64,000 nucleotides of DNA from Peronospora farinosa (GCA_947646735.1 CANTFK010000981.1:209773-273772), one strand, 5' to 3'; shown: positions 44,949 to 58,126, numbered from the stretch's first letter. A program made the numbers and translations. The notes: generated from the sequence alone by a model not told the origin.

Positions 44949-45622
44949 CTTTTGCTCTTGCTTTTGCTCGAAAAATCAAGTGCAAAGATTTCAGCACGCT
45001 ACTCTTTGCTCTTGATTTTTCTCTGCGCTTTGCCGTTTGCTCTTTTGCTCTTTTGCTCTGCGTTTTGCAGTTTGCGCTTTGGCTCTGTTCTTTTGCTTTC
45101 TTCTTCTTTGCACTACACACTGTGTTCTTTACTCTGCGTCGACGCTCTTGGTGCTCGTTTCTCCTGGTGCTTACAACTACCTTTCGTTTCACATGTAGTA
45201 CGGTGATCATAACGAGAGCAGGCACGGCACGGATCTTGTTAGCTGGTACAATCTCATGTAGCGCTATGAAGAGGCGCAAGGCGAGTGTGTAGTAAGACTC
45301 GATCCCGGGTCCGGCTGACAATGCTGTGCAGCACCTGACGCGTTGCTTGTCTTTAGCCTTGCAGGTCACGGAGATGACGCGTGGTCATCGTTGAGCTGTA
45401 TGAGCGAGTGCGGTTGCCCCGTGAATGCGCAGAGTGCTCGTTGAGCATGGTGTTCGCTGACGCTATCCGTGGTATGTCTGTGAGTCTGTGACAGTGACGT
45501 GGGGGCTCGAAGGAGTGCGTTGGGGGAGCAGGATATGGTGCGGTGTGCATCGGAGTGTGGTTGTGTGTAGGAGTGCGTTTGTTTTGTTTGTGAAACTGTG
45601 TGTGCTGTCGATGGTGCAGGAA

Positions 45623-45694
45623 TTCTCGTTAGTATAGTGGTTAGTATACCCGCCTGTCACGCGGGTGACCCGGGTTCAATTCCCGGACGGGAAG
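45623..45694 (+). tRNA. tRNA-Asp(GTC) copy 40, canonical
   Basis: Next copy 743 bp on; insertion GAAAAATCAAGTGCAAA then TTTCAGC. Confidence 0.93.
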
Positions 45695-46365
45695 CTTTTG
45701 CTCTTGCTTTTGCTCGAAAAATCAAGTGCAAATTTCAGCACGCTACTCTTTGCTCTTGATTTTTCTCTGCGCTTTGCCGTTTGCTCTTTTGCTCTTTTGC
45801 TCTGCGTTTTGCAGTTTGCGCTTTGGCTCTGTTCTTTTGCTTTTTTCTTCTTTGCACTACACACTGTGTTCTTTACTCTGCGTCGACGCTCTTGGTGCTC
45901 GTTTCTCCTGGTGCTTACAACTACTTTCGTTTCACATGTAGTACGGTGATCATAACGAGAGCAGGCACGGCACGGATCTTGTTAGCTGGTACAATCTCAT
46001 GTAGCGCTATGAAGAGGCGCAAGGCGAGTGTGTAGTAAGACTCGATCCCGGGTCCGGCTGACAATGCTGTGCAGCACCTGACGCGTTGCTTGTCTTTAGC
46101 CTTGCAGGTCACGGAGATGACGCGTGGTCATCGTTGAGCTGTATGAGCGAGTGCGGTTGCCCCGTGAATGCGCAGAGTGCTCGTTGAGCATGGTGTTCGC
46201 TGACGCTATCCGTGGTATGTCTGTGAGTCTGTGACAGTGACGTGGGGGCTCGAAGGAGTGCGTTGGGGGAGCAGGATATGGTGCGGTGTGCATCGGAGTG
46301 TGGTTGTGTGTAGGAGTGCGTTTGTTTTGTTTGTGAAACTGTGTGTGCTGTCGATGGTGCAGGAA

Positions 46366-46437
46366 TTCTCGTTAGTATAGTGGTTAGTATACCCGCCTGT
46401 CACGCGGGTGACCCGGGTTCAATTCCCGGACGGGAAG
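46366..46437 (+). tRNA. tRNA-Asp(GTC) copy 41, canonical
   Basis: Next copy 723 bp on; no insertion (CTCGTTGCTTTCAGC). Confidence 0.93.
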
Positions 46438-47088
46438 CTTTTGCTCTTGCTTTTGCTCGTTGCTTTCAGCACGCTACTCTTTGCTCTTGATTTTTCTCTG
46501 CGCTTTGCCGTTTGCTCTTTTGCTCTGCGTTTTGCAGTTTGCGCTTTGGCTCTGTTCTTTTGCTTTCTTCTTCTTTGCACTACACACTGTGTTCTTTACT
46601 CTGCGTCGACGCTCTTGGTGCTCGTTTCTCCTGGTGCTTACAACTACTTTCGTTTCACATGTAGTACGGTGATCATAACGAGAGCAGGCACGGCACGGAT
46701 CTTGTTAGCTGGTACAATCTCATGTAGCGCTATGAAGAGGCGCAAGGCGAGTGTGTAGTAAGACTCGATCCCGGGTCCGGCTGACAATGCTGTGCAGCAC
46801 CTGACGCGTTGCTTGTCTTTAGCCTTGCAGGTCACGGAGATGACGCGTGGTCATCGTTGAGCTGTATGAGCGAGTGCGGTTGCCCCGTGAATGCGCAGAG
46901 TGCTCGTTGAGCATGGTGTTCGCTGACGCTATCCGTGGTATGTCTGTGAGTCTGTGACAGTGACGTGGGGGCTCGAAGGAGTGCGTTGGGGGAGCAGGAT
47001 ATGGTGCGGTGTGCATCGGAGTGTGGTTGTGTGTAGGAGTGCGTTTGTTTTGTTTGTGAAACTGTGTGTGCTGTCGATGGTGCAGGAA

Positions 47089-47160
47089 TTCTCGTTAGTA
47101 TAGTGGTTAGTATACCCGCCTGTCACGCGGGTGACCCGGGTTCAATTCCCGGACGGGAAG
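47089..47160 (+). tRNA. tRNA-Asp(GTC) copy 42, canonical
   Basis: Next copy 734 bp on; short form CTCGAAATTGCTTTCAGC, with the GCTCTTTT duplication. Confidence 0.93.
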
Positions 47161-47822
47161 CTTTTGCTCTTGCTTTTGCTCGAAATTGCTTTCAGCACGC
47201 TACTCTTTGCTCTTGATTTTTCTCTGCGCTTTGCCGTTTGCTCTTTTGCTCTTTTGCTCTGCGTTTTGCAGTTTGCGCTTTGGCTCTGTTCTTTTGCTTT
47301 CTTCTTCTTTGCACTACACACTGTGTTCTTTACTCTGCGTCGACGCTCTTGGTGCTCGTTTCTCCTGGTGCTTACAACTACTTTCGTTTCACATGTAGTA
47401 CGGTGATCATAACGAGAGCAGGCACGGCACGGATCTTGTTAGCTGGTACAATCTCATGTAGCGCTATGAAGAGGCGCAAGGCGAGTGTGTAGTAAGACTC
47501 GATCCCGGGTCCGGCTGACAATGCTGTGCAGCACCTGACGCGTTGCTTGTCTTTAGCCTTGCAGGTCACGGAGATGACGCGTGGTCATCGTTGAGCTGTA
47601 TGAGCGAGTGCGGTTGCCCCGTGAATGCGCAGAGTGCTCGTTGAGCATGGTGTTCGCTGACGCTATCCGTGGTATGTCTGTGAGTCTGTGACAGTGACGT
47701 GGGGGCTCGAAGGAGTGCGTTGGGGGAGCAGGATATGGTGCGGTGTGCATCGGAGTGTGGTTGTGTGTAGGAGTGCGTTTGTTTTGTTTGTGAAACTGTT
47801 TGTGCTGTCGATGGTGCAGGAA

Positions 47823-47894
47823 TTCTCGTTAGTATAGTGGTTAGTATACCCGCCTGTCACGCGGGTGACCCGGGTTCAATTCCCGGACGGGAAG
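47823..47894 (+). tRNA. tRNA-Asp(GTC) copy 43, canonical
   Basis: Next copy 723 bp on; no insertion; preceded by ACTGTTTGTGC instead of ACTGTGTGTGC. Confidence 0.93.
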
Positions 47895-48545
47895 CTTTTG
47901 CTCTTGCTTTTGCTCGTTGCTTTCAGCACGCTACTCTTTGCTCTTGATTTTTCTCTGCGCTTTGCCGTTTGCTCTTTTGCTCTGCGTTTTGCAGTTTGCG
48001 CTTTGGCTCTGTTCTTTTGCTTTCTTCTTCTTTGCACTACACACTGTGTTCTTTACTCTGCGTCGACGCTCTTGGTGCTCGTTTCTCCTGGTGCTTACAA
48101 CTACTTTCGTTTCACATGTAGTACGGTGATCATAACGAGAGCAGGCACGGCACGGATCTTGTTAGCTGGTACAATCTCATGTAGCGCTATGAAGAGGCGC
48201 AAGGCGAGTGTGTAGTAAGACTCGATCCCGGGTCCGGCTGACAATGCTGTGCAGCACCTGACGCGTTGCTTGTCTTTAGCCTTGCAGGTCACGGAGATGA
48301 CGCGTGGTCATCGTTGAGCTGTATGAGCGAGTGCGGTTGCCCCGTGAATGCGCAGAGTGCTCGTTGAGCATGGTGTTCGCTGACGCTATCCGTGGTATGT
48401 CTGTGAGTCTGTGACAGTGACGTGGGGGCTCGAAGGAGTGCGTTGGGGGAGCAGGATATGGTGCGGTGTGCATCGGAGTGTGGTTGTGTGTAGGAGTGCG
48501 TTTGTTTTGTTTGTGAAACTGTTTGTGCTGTCGATGGTGCAGGAA

Positions 48546-48617
48546 TTCTCGTTAGTATAGTGGTTAGTATACCCGCCTGTCACGCGGGTGACCCGGGTTC
48601 AATTCCCGGACGGGAAG
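48546..48617 (+). tRNA. tRNA-Asp(GTC) copy 44, canonical
   Basis: Next copy 723 bp on; no insertion; ACTGTTTGTGC upstream. Confidence 0.93.
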
Positions 48618-49268
48618 CTTTTGCTCTTGCTTTTGCTCGTTGCTTTCAGCACGCTACTCTTTGCTCTTGATTTTTCTCTGCGCTTTGCCGTTTGCTCTTT
48701 TGCTCTGCGTTTTGCAGTTTGCGCTTTGGCTCTGTTCTTTTGCTTTTTTCTTCTTTGCACTACACACTGTGTTCTTTACTCTGCGTCGACGCTCTTGGTG
48801 CTCGTTTCTCCTGGTGCTTACAACTACTTTCGTTTCACATGTAGTACGGTGATCATAACGAGAGCAGGCACGGCACGGATCTTGTTAGCTGGTACAATCT
48901 CATGTAGCGCTATGAAGAGGCGCAAGGCGAGTGTGTAGTAAGACTCGATCCCGGGTCCGGCTGACAATGCTGTGCAGCACCTGACGCGTTGCTTGTCTTT
49001 AGCCTTGCAGGTCACGGAGATGACGCGTGGTCATCGTTGAGCTGTATGAGCGAGTGCGGTTGCCCCGTGAATGCGCAGAGTGCTCGTTGAGCATGGTGTT
49101 CGCTGACGCTATCCGTGGTATGTCTGTGAGTCTGTGACAGTGACGTGGGGGCTCGAAGGAGTGCGTTGGGGGAGCAGGATATGGTGCGGTGTGCATCGGA
49201 GTGTGGTTGTGTGTAGGAGTGCGTTTGTTTTGTTTGTGAAACTGTTTGTGCTGTCGATGGTGCAGGAA

Positions 49269-49340
49269 TTCTCGTTAGTATAGTGGTTAGTATACCCGCC
49301 TGTCACGCGGGTGACCCGGGTTCAATTCCCGGACGGGAAG
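49269..49340 (+). tRNA. tRNA-Asp(GTC) copy 45, canonical
   Basis: Next copy 725 bp on; one extra base in the linker (CTCGATTGC). Confidence 0.93.
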
Positions 49341-49993
49341 CTTTTGCTCTTGCTTTTGCTCGATTGCTTTCAGCACGCTACTCTTTGCTCTTGATTTTTC
49401 TCTGCGCTTTGCCGTTTGCTCTTTTGCTCTGCGTTTTGCAGTTTGCGCTTTGGCTCTGTTCTTTTGCTTTTTTCTTCTTTGCACTACACACTGTGTTCTT
49501 TACTCTGCGTCGACGCTCTTGGTGCTCGTTTCTCCTGGTGCTTACAACTACCTTTCGTTTCACATGTAGTACGGTGATCATAACGAGAGCAGGCACGGCA
49601 CGGATCTTGTTAGCTGGTACAATCTCATGTAGCGCTATGAAGAGGCGCAAGGCGAGTGTGTAGTAAGACTCGATCCCGGGTCCGGCTGACAATGCTGTGC
49701 AGCACCTGACGCGTTGCTTGTCTTTAGCCTTGCAGGTCACGGAGATGACGCGTGGTCATCGTTGAGCTGTATGAGCGAGTGCGGTTGCCCCGTGAATGCG
49801 CAGAGTGCTCGTTGAGCATGGTGTTCGCTGACGCTATCCGTGGTATGTCTGTGAGTCTGTGACAGTGACGTGGGGGCTCGAAGGAGTGCGTTGGGGGAGC
49901 AGGATATGGTGCGGTGTGCATCGGAGTGTGGTTGTGTGTAGGAGTGCGTTTGTTTTGTTTGTGAAACTGTTTGTGCTGTCGATGGTGCAGGAA

Positions 49994-50065
49994 TTCTCGT
50001 TAGTATAGTGGTTAGTATACCCGCCTGTCACGCGGGTGACCCGGGTTCAATTCCCGGACGGGAAG
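49994..50065 (+). tRNA. tRNA-Asp(GTC) copy 46, canonical
   Basis: Next copy 741 bp on; insertion GAAAAATCTGCAAAG then TTTCAGC; spacer has AAGGTGAGTG. Confidence 0.93.
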
Positions 50066-50734
50066 CTTTTGCTCTTGCTTTTGCTCGAAAAATCTGCAAA
50101 GTTTCAGCACGCTACTCTTTGCTCTTGATTTTTCTCTGCGCTTTGCCGTTTGCTCTTTTGCTCTTTTGCTCTGCGTTTTGCAGTTTGCGCTTTGGCTCTG
50201 TTCTTTTGCTTTTTTCTTCTTTGCACTACACACTGTGTTCTTTACTCTGCGTCGACGCTCTTGGTGCTCGTTTCTCCTGGTGCTTACAACTACTTTTGTT
50301 TCACATGTAGTACGGTGATCATAACGAGAGCAGGCACGGCACGGATCTTGTTAGCTGGTACAATCTCATGTAGCGCTATGAAGAGGCGCAAGGTGAGTGT
50401 GTAGTAAGACTCGATCCCGGGTCCGGCTGACAATGCTGTGCAGCACCTGACGCGTTGCTTGTCTTTAGCCTTGCAGGTCACGGAGATGACGCGTGGTCAT
50501 CGTTGAGCTGTATGAGCGAGTGCGGTTGCCCCGTGAATGCGCAGAGTGCTCGTTGAGCATGGTGTTCGCTGACGCTATCCGTGGTATGTCTGTGAGTCTG
50601 TGACAGTGACGTGGGGGCTCGAAGGAGTGCGTTGGGGGAGCAGGATATGGTGCGGTGTGCATCGGAGTGTGGTTGTGTGTAGGAGTGCGTTTGTTTTGTT
50701 TGTGAAACTGTGTGTGCTGTCGATGGTGCAGGAA

Positions 50735-50806
50735 TTCTCGTTAGTATAGTGGTTAGTATACCCGCCTGTCACGCGGGTGACCCGGGTTCAATTCCCGGAC
50801 GGGAAG
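50735..50806 (+). tRNA. tRNA-Asp(GTC) copy 47, canonical
   Basis: Next copy 743 bp on; carries the first perfect 21-bp inverted repeat; GTGTGTAAGAC two-base loss in the spacer. Confidence 0.93.
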
Positions 50807-50827
50807 CTTTTGCTCTTGCTTTTGCTC

Positions 50828-50878
50828 GAAAAATCAAGAGCAAAGAGTTAGCACGCTACTCTTTGCTCTTGATTTTTC
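50828..50878. repeat. Perfect inverted repeat, unit 47
   Basis: Two 21-bp arms (50828-50848 and 50858-50878) around a 9-nt loop TAGCACGCT. The left arm is the exact reverse complement of the right arm, which exists in every unit. Confidence 0.85.
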
Positions 50879-51477
50879 TCTGCGCTTTGCCGTTTGCTCT
50901 TTTGCTCTTTTGCTCTGCGTTTTGCAGTTTGCGCTTTGGCTCTGTTCTTTTGCTTTCTTCTTCTTTGCACTACACACTGTGTTCTTTACTCTGCGTCGAC
51001 GCTCTTGGTGCTCGTTTCTCCTGGTGCTTACAACTACCTTTGTTTCACATGTAGTACGGTGATCATAACGAGAGCAGGCACGGCACGGATCTTGTTAGCT
51101 GGTACAATCTCATGTAGCGCTATGAAGAGGCGCAAGGTGAGTGTGTGTAAGACTCGATCCCGGGTCCGGCTGACAATGCTGTGCAGCACCTGACGCGTTG
51201 CTTGTCTTTAGCCTTGCAGGTCACGGAGATGACGCGTGGTCATCGTTGAGCTGTATGAGCGAGTGCGGTTGCCCCGTGAATGCGCAGAGTGCTCGTTGAG
51301 CATGGTGTTCGCTGACGCTATCCGTGGTATGTCTGTGAGTCTGTGACAGTGACGTGGGGGCTCGAAGGAGTGCGTTGGGGGAGCAGGATATGGTGCGGTG
51401 TGCATCGGAGTGTGGTTGTGTGTAGGAGTGCGTTTGTTTTGTTTGTGAAACTGTGTGTGCTGTCGATGGTGCAGGAA

Positions 51478-51549
51478 TTCTCGTTAGTATAGTGGTTAGT
51501 ATACCCGCCTGTCACGCGGGTGACCCGGGTTCAATTCCCGGACGGGAAG
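51478..51549 (+). tRNA. tRNA-Asp(GTC) copy 48, canonical
   Basis: Next copy 727 bp on; short GAAATTGC form as in copy 42, but without the GCTCTTTT duplication. Confidence 0.93.
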
Positions 51550-52204
51550 CTTTTGCTCTTGCTTTTGCTCGAAATTGCTTTCAGCACGCTACTCTTTGCT
51601 CTTGATTTTTCTCTGCGCTTTGCCGTTTGCTCTTTTGCTCTGCGTTTTGCAGTTTGCGCTTTGGCTCTGTTCTTTTGCTTTCTTCTTCTTTGCACTACAC
51701 ACTGTGTTCTTTACTCTGCGTCGACGCTCTTGGTGCTCGTTTCTCCTGGTGCTTACAACTACCTTTCGTTTCACATGTAGTACGGTGATCATAACGAGAG
51801 CAGGCACGGCACGGATCTTGTTAGCTGGTACAATCTCATGTAGCGCTATGAAGAGGCGCAAGGTGAGTGTGTAGTAAGACTCGATCCCGGGTCCGGCTGA
51901 CAATGCTGTGCAGCACCTGACGCGTTGCTTGTCTTTAGCCTTGCAGGTCACGGAGATGACGCGTGGTCATCGTTGAGCTGTATGAGCGAGTGCGGTTGCC
52001 CCGTGAATGCGCAGAGTGCTCGTTGAGCATGGTGTTCGCTGACGCTATCCGTGGTATGTCTGTGAGTCTGTGACAGTGACGTGGGGGCTCGAAGGAGTGC
52101 GTTGGGGGAGCAGGATATGGTGCGGTGTGCATCGGAGTGTGGTTGTGTGTAGGAGTGCGTTTGTTTTGTTTGTGAAACTGTTTGTGCTGTCGATGGTGCA
52201 GGAA

Positions 52205-52276
52205 TTCTCGTTAGTATAGTGGTTAGTATACCCGCCTGTCACGCGGGTGACCCGGGTTCAATTCCCGGACGGGAAG
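52205..52276 (+). tRNA. tRNA-Asp(GTC) copy 49, canonical
   Basis: Next copy 739 bp on; insertion GAAAATCATGCAATTTCAGC. Confidence 0.93.
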
Positions 52277-52943
52277 CTTTTGCTCTTGCTTTTGCTCGAA
52301 AATCATGCAATTTCAGCACGCTACTCTTTGCTCTTGATTTTTCTCTGCGCTTTGCCGTTTGCTCTTTTGCTCTTTTGCTCTGCGTTTTGCAGTTTGCGCT
52401 TTGGCTCTGTTCTTTTGCTTTCTTCTTCTTTGCACTACACACTGTGTTCTTTACTCTGCGTCGACGCTCTTGGTGCTCGTTTCTCCTGGTGCTTACAACT
52501 ACCTTTGTTTCACATGTAGTACGGTGATCATAACGAGAGCAGGCACGGCACGGATCTTGTTAGCTGGTACAATCTCATGTAGCGCTATGAAGAGGCGCAA
52601 GGCGAGTGTGTAGTAAGACTCGATCCCGGGTCCGGCTGACAATGCTGTGCAGCACCTGACGCGTTGCTTGTCTTTAGCCTTGCAGGTCACGGAGATGACG
52701 CGTGGTCATCGTTGAGCTGTATGAGCGAGTGCGGTTGCCCCGTGAATGCGCAGAGTGCTCGTTGAGCATGGTGTTCGCTGACGCTATCCGTGGTATGTCT
52801 GTGAGTCTGTGACAGTGACGTGGGGGCTCGAAGGAGTGCGTTGGGGGAGCAGGATATGGTGCGGTGTGCATCGGAGTGTGGTTGTGTGTAGGAGTGCGTT
52901 TGTTTTGTTTGTGAAACTGTGTGTGCTGTCGATGGTGCAGGAA

Positions 52944-53015
52944 TTCTCGTTAGTATAGTGGTTAGTATACCCGCCTGTCACGCGGGTGACCCGGGTTCAA
53001 TTCCCGGACGGGAAG
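52944..53015 (+). tRNA. tRNA-Asp(GTC) copy 50, canonical
   Basis: Next copy 731 bp on; no insertion, but has the GCTCTTTT duplication, so the two changes are separable. Confidence 0.93.
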
Positions 53016-53674
53016 CTTTTGCTCTTGCTTTTGCTCGTTGCTTTCAGCACGCTACTCTTTGCTCTTGATTTTTCTCTGCGCTTTGCCGTTTGCTCTTTTG
53101 CTCTTTTGCTCTGCGTTTTGCAGTTTGCGCTTTGGCTCTGTTCTTTTGCTTTCTTCTTCTTTGCACTACACACTGTGTTCTTTACTCTGCGTCGACGCTC
53201 TTGGTGCTCGTTTCTCCTGGTGCTTACAACTACTTTCGTTTCACATGTAGTACGGTGATCATAACGAGAGCAGGCACGGCACGGATCTTGTTAGCTGGTA
53301 CAATCTCATGTAGCGCTATGAAGAGGCGCAAGGCGAGTGTGTAGTAAGACTCGATCCCGGGTCCGGCTGACAATGCTGTGCAGCACCTGACGCGTTGCTT
53401 GTCTTTAGCCTTGCAGGTCACGGAGATGACGCGTGGTCATCGTTGAGCTGTATGAGCGAGTGCGGTTGCCCCGTGAATGCGCAGAGTGCTCGTTGAGCAT
53501 GGTGTTCGCTGACGCTATCCGTGGTATGTCTGTGAGTCTGTGACAGTGACGTGGGGGCTCGAAGGAGTGCGTTGGGGGAGCAGGATATGGTGCGGTGTGC
53601 ATCGGAGTGTGGTTGTGTGTAGGAGTGCGTTTGTTTTGTTTGTGAAACTGTGTGTGCTGTCGATGGTGCAGGAA

Positions 53675-53746
53675 TTCTCGTTAGTATAGTGGTTAGTATA
53701 CCCGCCTGTCACGCGGGTGACCCGGGTTCAATTCCCGGACGGGAAG
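53675..53746 (+). tRNA. tRNA-Asp(GTC) copy 51, canonical
   Basis: Next copy 742 bp on; insertion GAAAAATCAATGCAAA then TTTCAGC, same as copies 54 and 56. Confidence 0.93.
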
Positions 53747-54416
53747 CTTTTGCTCTTGCTTTTGCTCGAAAAATCAATGCAAATTTCAGCACGCTACTCT
53801 TTGCTCTTGATTTTTCTCTGCGCTTTGCCGTTTGCTCTTTTGCTCTTTTGCTCTGCGTTTTGCAGTTTGCGCTTTGGCTCTGTTCTTTTGCTTTTTTCTT
53901 CTTTGCACTACACACTGTGTTCTTTACTCTGCGTCGACGCTCTTGGTGCTCGTTTCTCCTGGTGCTTACAACTACCTTTGTTTCACATGTAGTACGGTGA
54001 TCATAACGAGAGCAGGCACGGCACGGATCTTGTTAGCTGGTACAATCTCATGTAGCGCTATGAAGAGGCGCAAGGCGAGTGTGTAGTAAGACTCGATCCC
54101 GGGTCCGGCTGACAATGCTGTGCAGCACCTGACGCGTTGCTTGTCTTTAGCCTTGCAGGTCACGGAGATGACGCGTGGTCATCGTTGAGCTGTATGAGCG
54201 AGTGCGGTTGCCCCGTGAATGCGCAGAGTGCTCGTTGAGCATGGTGTTCGCTGACGCTATCCGTGGTATGTCTGTGAGTCTGTGACAGTGACGTGGGGGC
54301 TCGAAGGAGTGCGTTGGGGGAGCAGGATATGGTGCGGTGTGCATCGGAGTGTGGTTGTGTGTAGGAGTGCGTTTGTTTTGTTTGTGAAACTGTTTGTGCT
54401 GTCGATGGTGCAGGAA

Positions 54417-54488
54417 TTCTCGTTAGTATAGTGGTTAGTATACCCGCCTGTCACGCGGGTGACCCGGGTTCAATTCCCGGACGGGAAG
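54417..54488 (+). tRNA. tRNA-Asp(GTC) copy 52, canonical
   Basis: Next copy 739 bp on; insertion GAAAAATCTGCA then TTTCAGC. Confidence 0.93.
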
Positions 54489-55155
54489 CTTTTGCTCTTG
54501 CTTTTGCTCGAAAAATCTGCATTTCAGCACGCTACTCTTTGCTCTTGATTTTTCTCTGCGCTTTGCCGTTTGCTCTTTTGCTCTTTTGCTCTGCGTTTTG
54601 CAGTTTGCGCTTTGGCTCTGTTCTTTTGCTTTTTTCTTCTTTGCACTACACACTGTGTTCTTTACTCTGCGTCGACGCTCTTGGTGCTCGTTTCTCCTGG
54701 TGCTTACAACTACCTTTCGTTTCACATGTAGTACGGTGATCATAACGAGAGCAGGCACGGCACGGATCTTGTTAGCTGGTACAATCTCATGTAGCGCTAT
54801 GAAGAGGCGCAAGGCGAGTGTGTAGTAAGACTCGATCCCGGGTCCGGCTGACAATGCTGTGCAGCACCTGACGCGTTGCTTGTCTTTAGCCTTGCAGGTC
54901 ACGGAGATGACGCGTGGTCATCGTTGAGCTGTATGAGCGAGTGCGGTTGCCCCGTGAATGCGCAGAGTGCTCGTTGAGCATGGTGTTCGCTGACGCTATC
55001 CGTGGTATGTCTGTGAGTCTGTGACAGTGACGTGGGGGCTCGAAGGAGTGCGTTGGGGGAGCAGGATATGGTGCGGTGTGCATCGGAGTGTGGTTGTGTG
55101 TAGGAGTGCGTTTGTTTTGTTTGTGAAACTGTGTGTGCTGTCGATGGTGCAGGAA

Positions 55156-55227
55156 TTCTCGTTAGTATAGTGGTTAGTATACCCGCCTGTCACGCGGGTG
55201 ACCCGGGTTCAATTCCCGGACGGGAAG
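55156..55227 (+). tRNA. tRNA-Asp(GTC) copy 53, canonical
   Basis: Next copy 743 bp on; insertion GAAAATTCAAGAGCAAA then TTTCAGC. Confidence 0.93.
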
Positions 55228-55898
55228 CTTTTGCTCTTGCTTTTGCTCGAAAATTCAAGAGCAAATTTCAGCACGCTACTCTTTGCTCTTGATTTTTCTC
55301 TGCGCTTTGCCGTTTGCTCTTTTGCTCTTTTGCTCTGCGTTTTGCAGTTTGCGCTTTGGCTCTGTTCTTTTGCTTTCTTCTTCTTTGCACTACACACTGT
55401 GTTCTTTACTCTGCGTCGACGCTCTTGGTGCTCGTTTCTCCTGGTGCTTACAACTACTTTCGTTTCACATGTAGTACGGTGATCATAACGAGAGCAGGCA
55501 CGGCACGGATCTTGTTAGCTGGTACAATCTCATGTAGCGCTATGAAGAGGCGCAAGGCGAGTGTGTAGTAAGACTCGATCCCGGGTCCGGCTGACAATGC
55601 TGTGCAGCACCTGACGCGTTGCTTGTCTTTAGCCTTGCAGGTCACGGAGATGACGCGTGGTCATCGTTGAGCTGTATGAGCGAGTGCGGTTGCCCCGTGA
55701 ATGCGCAGAGTGCTCGTTGAGCATGGTGTTCGCTGACGCTATCCGTGGTATGTCTGTGAGTCTGTGACAGTGACGTGGGGGCTCGAAGGAGTGCGTTGGG
55801 GGAGCAGGATATGGTGCGGTGTGCATCGGAGTGTGGTTGTGTGTAGGAGTGCGTTTGTTTTGTTTGTGAAACTGTTTGTGCTGTCGATGGTGCAGGAA

Positions 55899-55970
55899 TT
55901 CTCGTTAGTATAGTGGTTAGTATACCCGCCTGTCACGCGGGTGACCCGGGTTCAATTCCCGGACGGGAAG
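55899..55970 (+). tRNA. tRNA-Asp(GTC) copy 54, canonical
   Basis: Next copy 742 bp on; insertion identical to copy 51. Confidence 0.93.
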
Positions 55971-56640
55971 CTTTTGCTCTTGCTTTTGCTCGAAAAATCA
56001 ATGCAAATTTCAGCACGCTACTCTTTGCTCTTGATTTTTCTCTGCGCTTTGCCGTTTGCTCTTTTGCTCTTTTGCTCTGCGTTTTGCAGTTTGCGCTTTG
56101 GCTCTGTTCTTTTGCTTTCTTCTTCTTTGCACTACACACTGTGTTCTTTACTCTGCGTCGACGCTCTTGGTGCTCGTTTCTCCTGGTGCTTACAACTACT
56201 TTCGTTTCACATGTAGTACGGTGATCATAACGAGAGCAGGCACGGCACGGATCTTGTTAGCTGGTACAATCTCATGTAGCGCTATGAAGAGGCGCAAGGC
56301 GAGTGTGTAGTAAGACTCGATCCCGGGTCCGGCTGACAATGCTGTGCAGCACCTGACGCGTTGCTTGTCTTTAGCCTTGCAGGTCACGGAGATGACGCGT
56401 GGTCATCGTTGAGCTGTATGAGCGAGTGCGGTTGCCCCGTGAATGCGCAGAGTGCTCGTTGAGCATGGTGTTCGCTGACGCTATCCGTGGTATGTCTGTG
56501 AGTCTGTGACAGTGACGTGGGGGCTCGAAGGAGTGCGTTGGGGGAGCAGGATATGGTGCGGTGTGCATCGGAGTGTGGTTGTGTGTAGGAGTGCGTTTGT
56601 TTTGTTTGTGAAACTGTGTGTGCTGTCGATGGTGCAGGAA

Positions 56641-56712
56641 TTCTCGTTAGTATAGTGGTTAGTATACCCGCCTGTCACGCGGGTGACCCGGGTTCAATTC
56701 CCGGACGGGAAG
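56641..56712 (+). tRNA. tRNA-Asp(GTC) copy 55, canonical
   Basis: Next copy 744 bp on; perfect inverted repeat; GAGTGCCGTTGCC in the spacer, shared with copies 59 and 60. Confidence 0.93.
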
Positions 56713-56733
56713 CTTTTGCTCTTGCTTTTGCTC

Positions 56734-56784
56734 GAAAAATCAAGAGCAAAGAGTTAGCACGCTACTCTTTGCTCTTGATTTTTC
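56734..56784. repeat. Perfect inverted repeat, unit 55
   Basis: Same 21-bp arms and 9-nt loop as in unit 47. Confidence 0.85.
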
Positions 56785-57384
56785 TCTGCGCTTTGCCGTT
56801 TGCTCTTTTGCTCTTTTGCTCTGCGTTTTGCAGTTTGCGCTTTGGCTCTGTTCTTTTGCTTTTTTCTTCTTTGCACTACACACTGTGTTCTTTACTCTGC
56901 GTCGACGCTCTTGGTGCTCGTTTCTCCTGGTGCTTACAACTACCTTTGTTTCACATGTAGTACGGTGATCATAACGAGAGCAGGCACGGCACGGATCTTG
57001 TTAGCTGGTACAATCTCATGTAGCGCTATGAAGAGGCGCAAGGTGAGTGTGTAGTAAGACTCGATCCCGGGTCCGGCTGACAATGCTGTGCAGCACCTGA
57101 CGCGTTGCTTGTCTTTAGCCTTGCAGGTCACGGAGATGACGCGTGGTCATCGTTGAGCTGTATGAGCGAGTGCCGTTGCCCCGTGAATGCGCAGAGTGCT
57201 CGTTGAGCATGGGGTTCGCTGACGCTATCCGTGGTATGTCTGTGAGTCTGTGACAGTGACGTGGGGGCTCGAAGGAGTGCGTTGGGGGAGCAGGATATGG
57301 TGCGGTGTGCATCGGAGTGTGGTTGTGTGTAGGAGTGCGTTTGTTTTGTTTGTGAAACTGTTTGTGCTGTCGATGGTGCAGGAA

Positions 57385-57456
57385 TTCTCGTTAGTATAGT
57401 GGTTAGTATACCCGCCTGTCACGCGGGTGACCCGGGTTCAATTCCCGGACGGGAAG
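57385..57456 (+). tRNA. tRNA-Asp(GTC) copy 56, canonical
   Basis: Next copy 742 bp on; insertion identical to copy 51; spacer has GCATGGGGTTCGC and CTTGCAGATC. Confidence 0.93.
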
Positions 57457-58126
57457 CTTTTGCTCTTGCTTTTGCTCGAAAAATCAATGCAAATTTCAGC
57501 ACGCTACTCTTTGCTCTTGATTTTTCTCTGCGCTTTGCCGTTTGCTCTTTTGCTCTTTTGCTCTGCGTTTTGCAGTTTGCGCTTTGGCTCTGTTCTTTTG
57601 CTTTTTTCTTCTTTGCACTACACACTGTGTTCTTTACTCTGCGTCGACGCTCTTGGTGCTCGTTTCTCCTGGTGCTTACAACTACTTTCGTTTCACATGT
57701 AGTACGGTGATCATAACGAGAGCAGGCACGGCACGGATCTTGTTAGCTGGTACAATCTCATGTAGCGCTATGAAGAGGCGCAAGGCGAGTGTGTAGTAAG
57801 ACTCGATCCCGGGTCCGGCTGACAATGCTGTGCAGCACCTGACGCGTTGCTTGTCTTTAGCCTTGCAGATCACGGAGATGACGCGTGGTCATCGTTGAGC
57901 TGTATGAGCGAGTGCGGTTGCCCCGTGAATGCGCAGAGTGCTCGTTGAGCATGGGGTTCGCTGACGCTATCCGTGGTATGTCTGTGAGTCTGTGACAGTG
58001 ACGTGGGGGCTCGAAGGAGTGCGTTGGGGGAGCAGGATATGGTGCGGTGTGCATCGGAGTGTGGTTGTGTGTAGGAGTGCGTTTGTTTTGTTTGTGAAAC
58101 TGTTTGTGCTGTCGATGGTGCAGGAA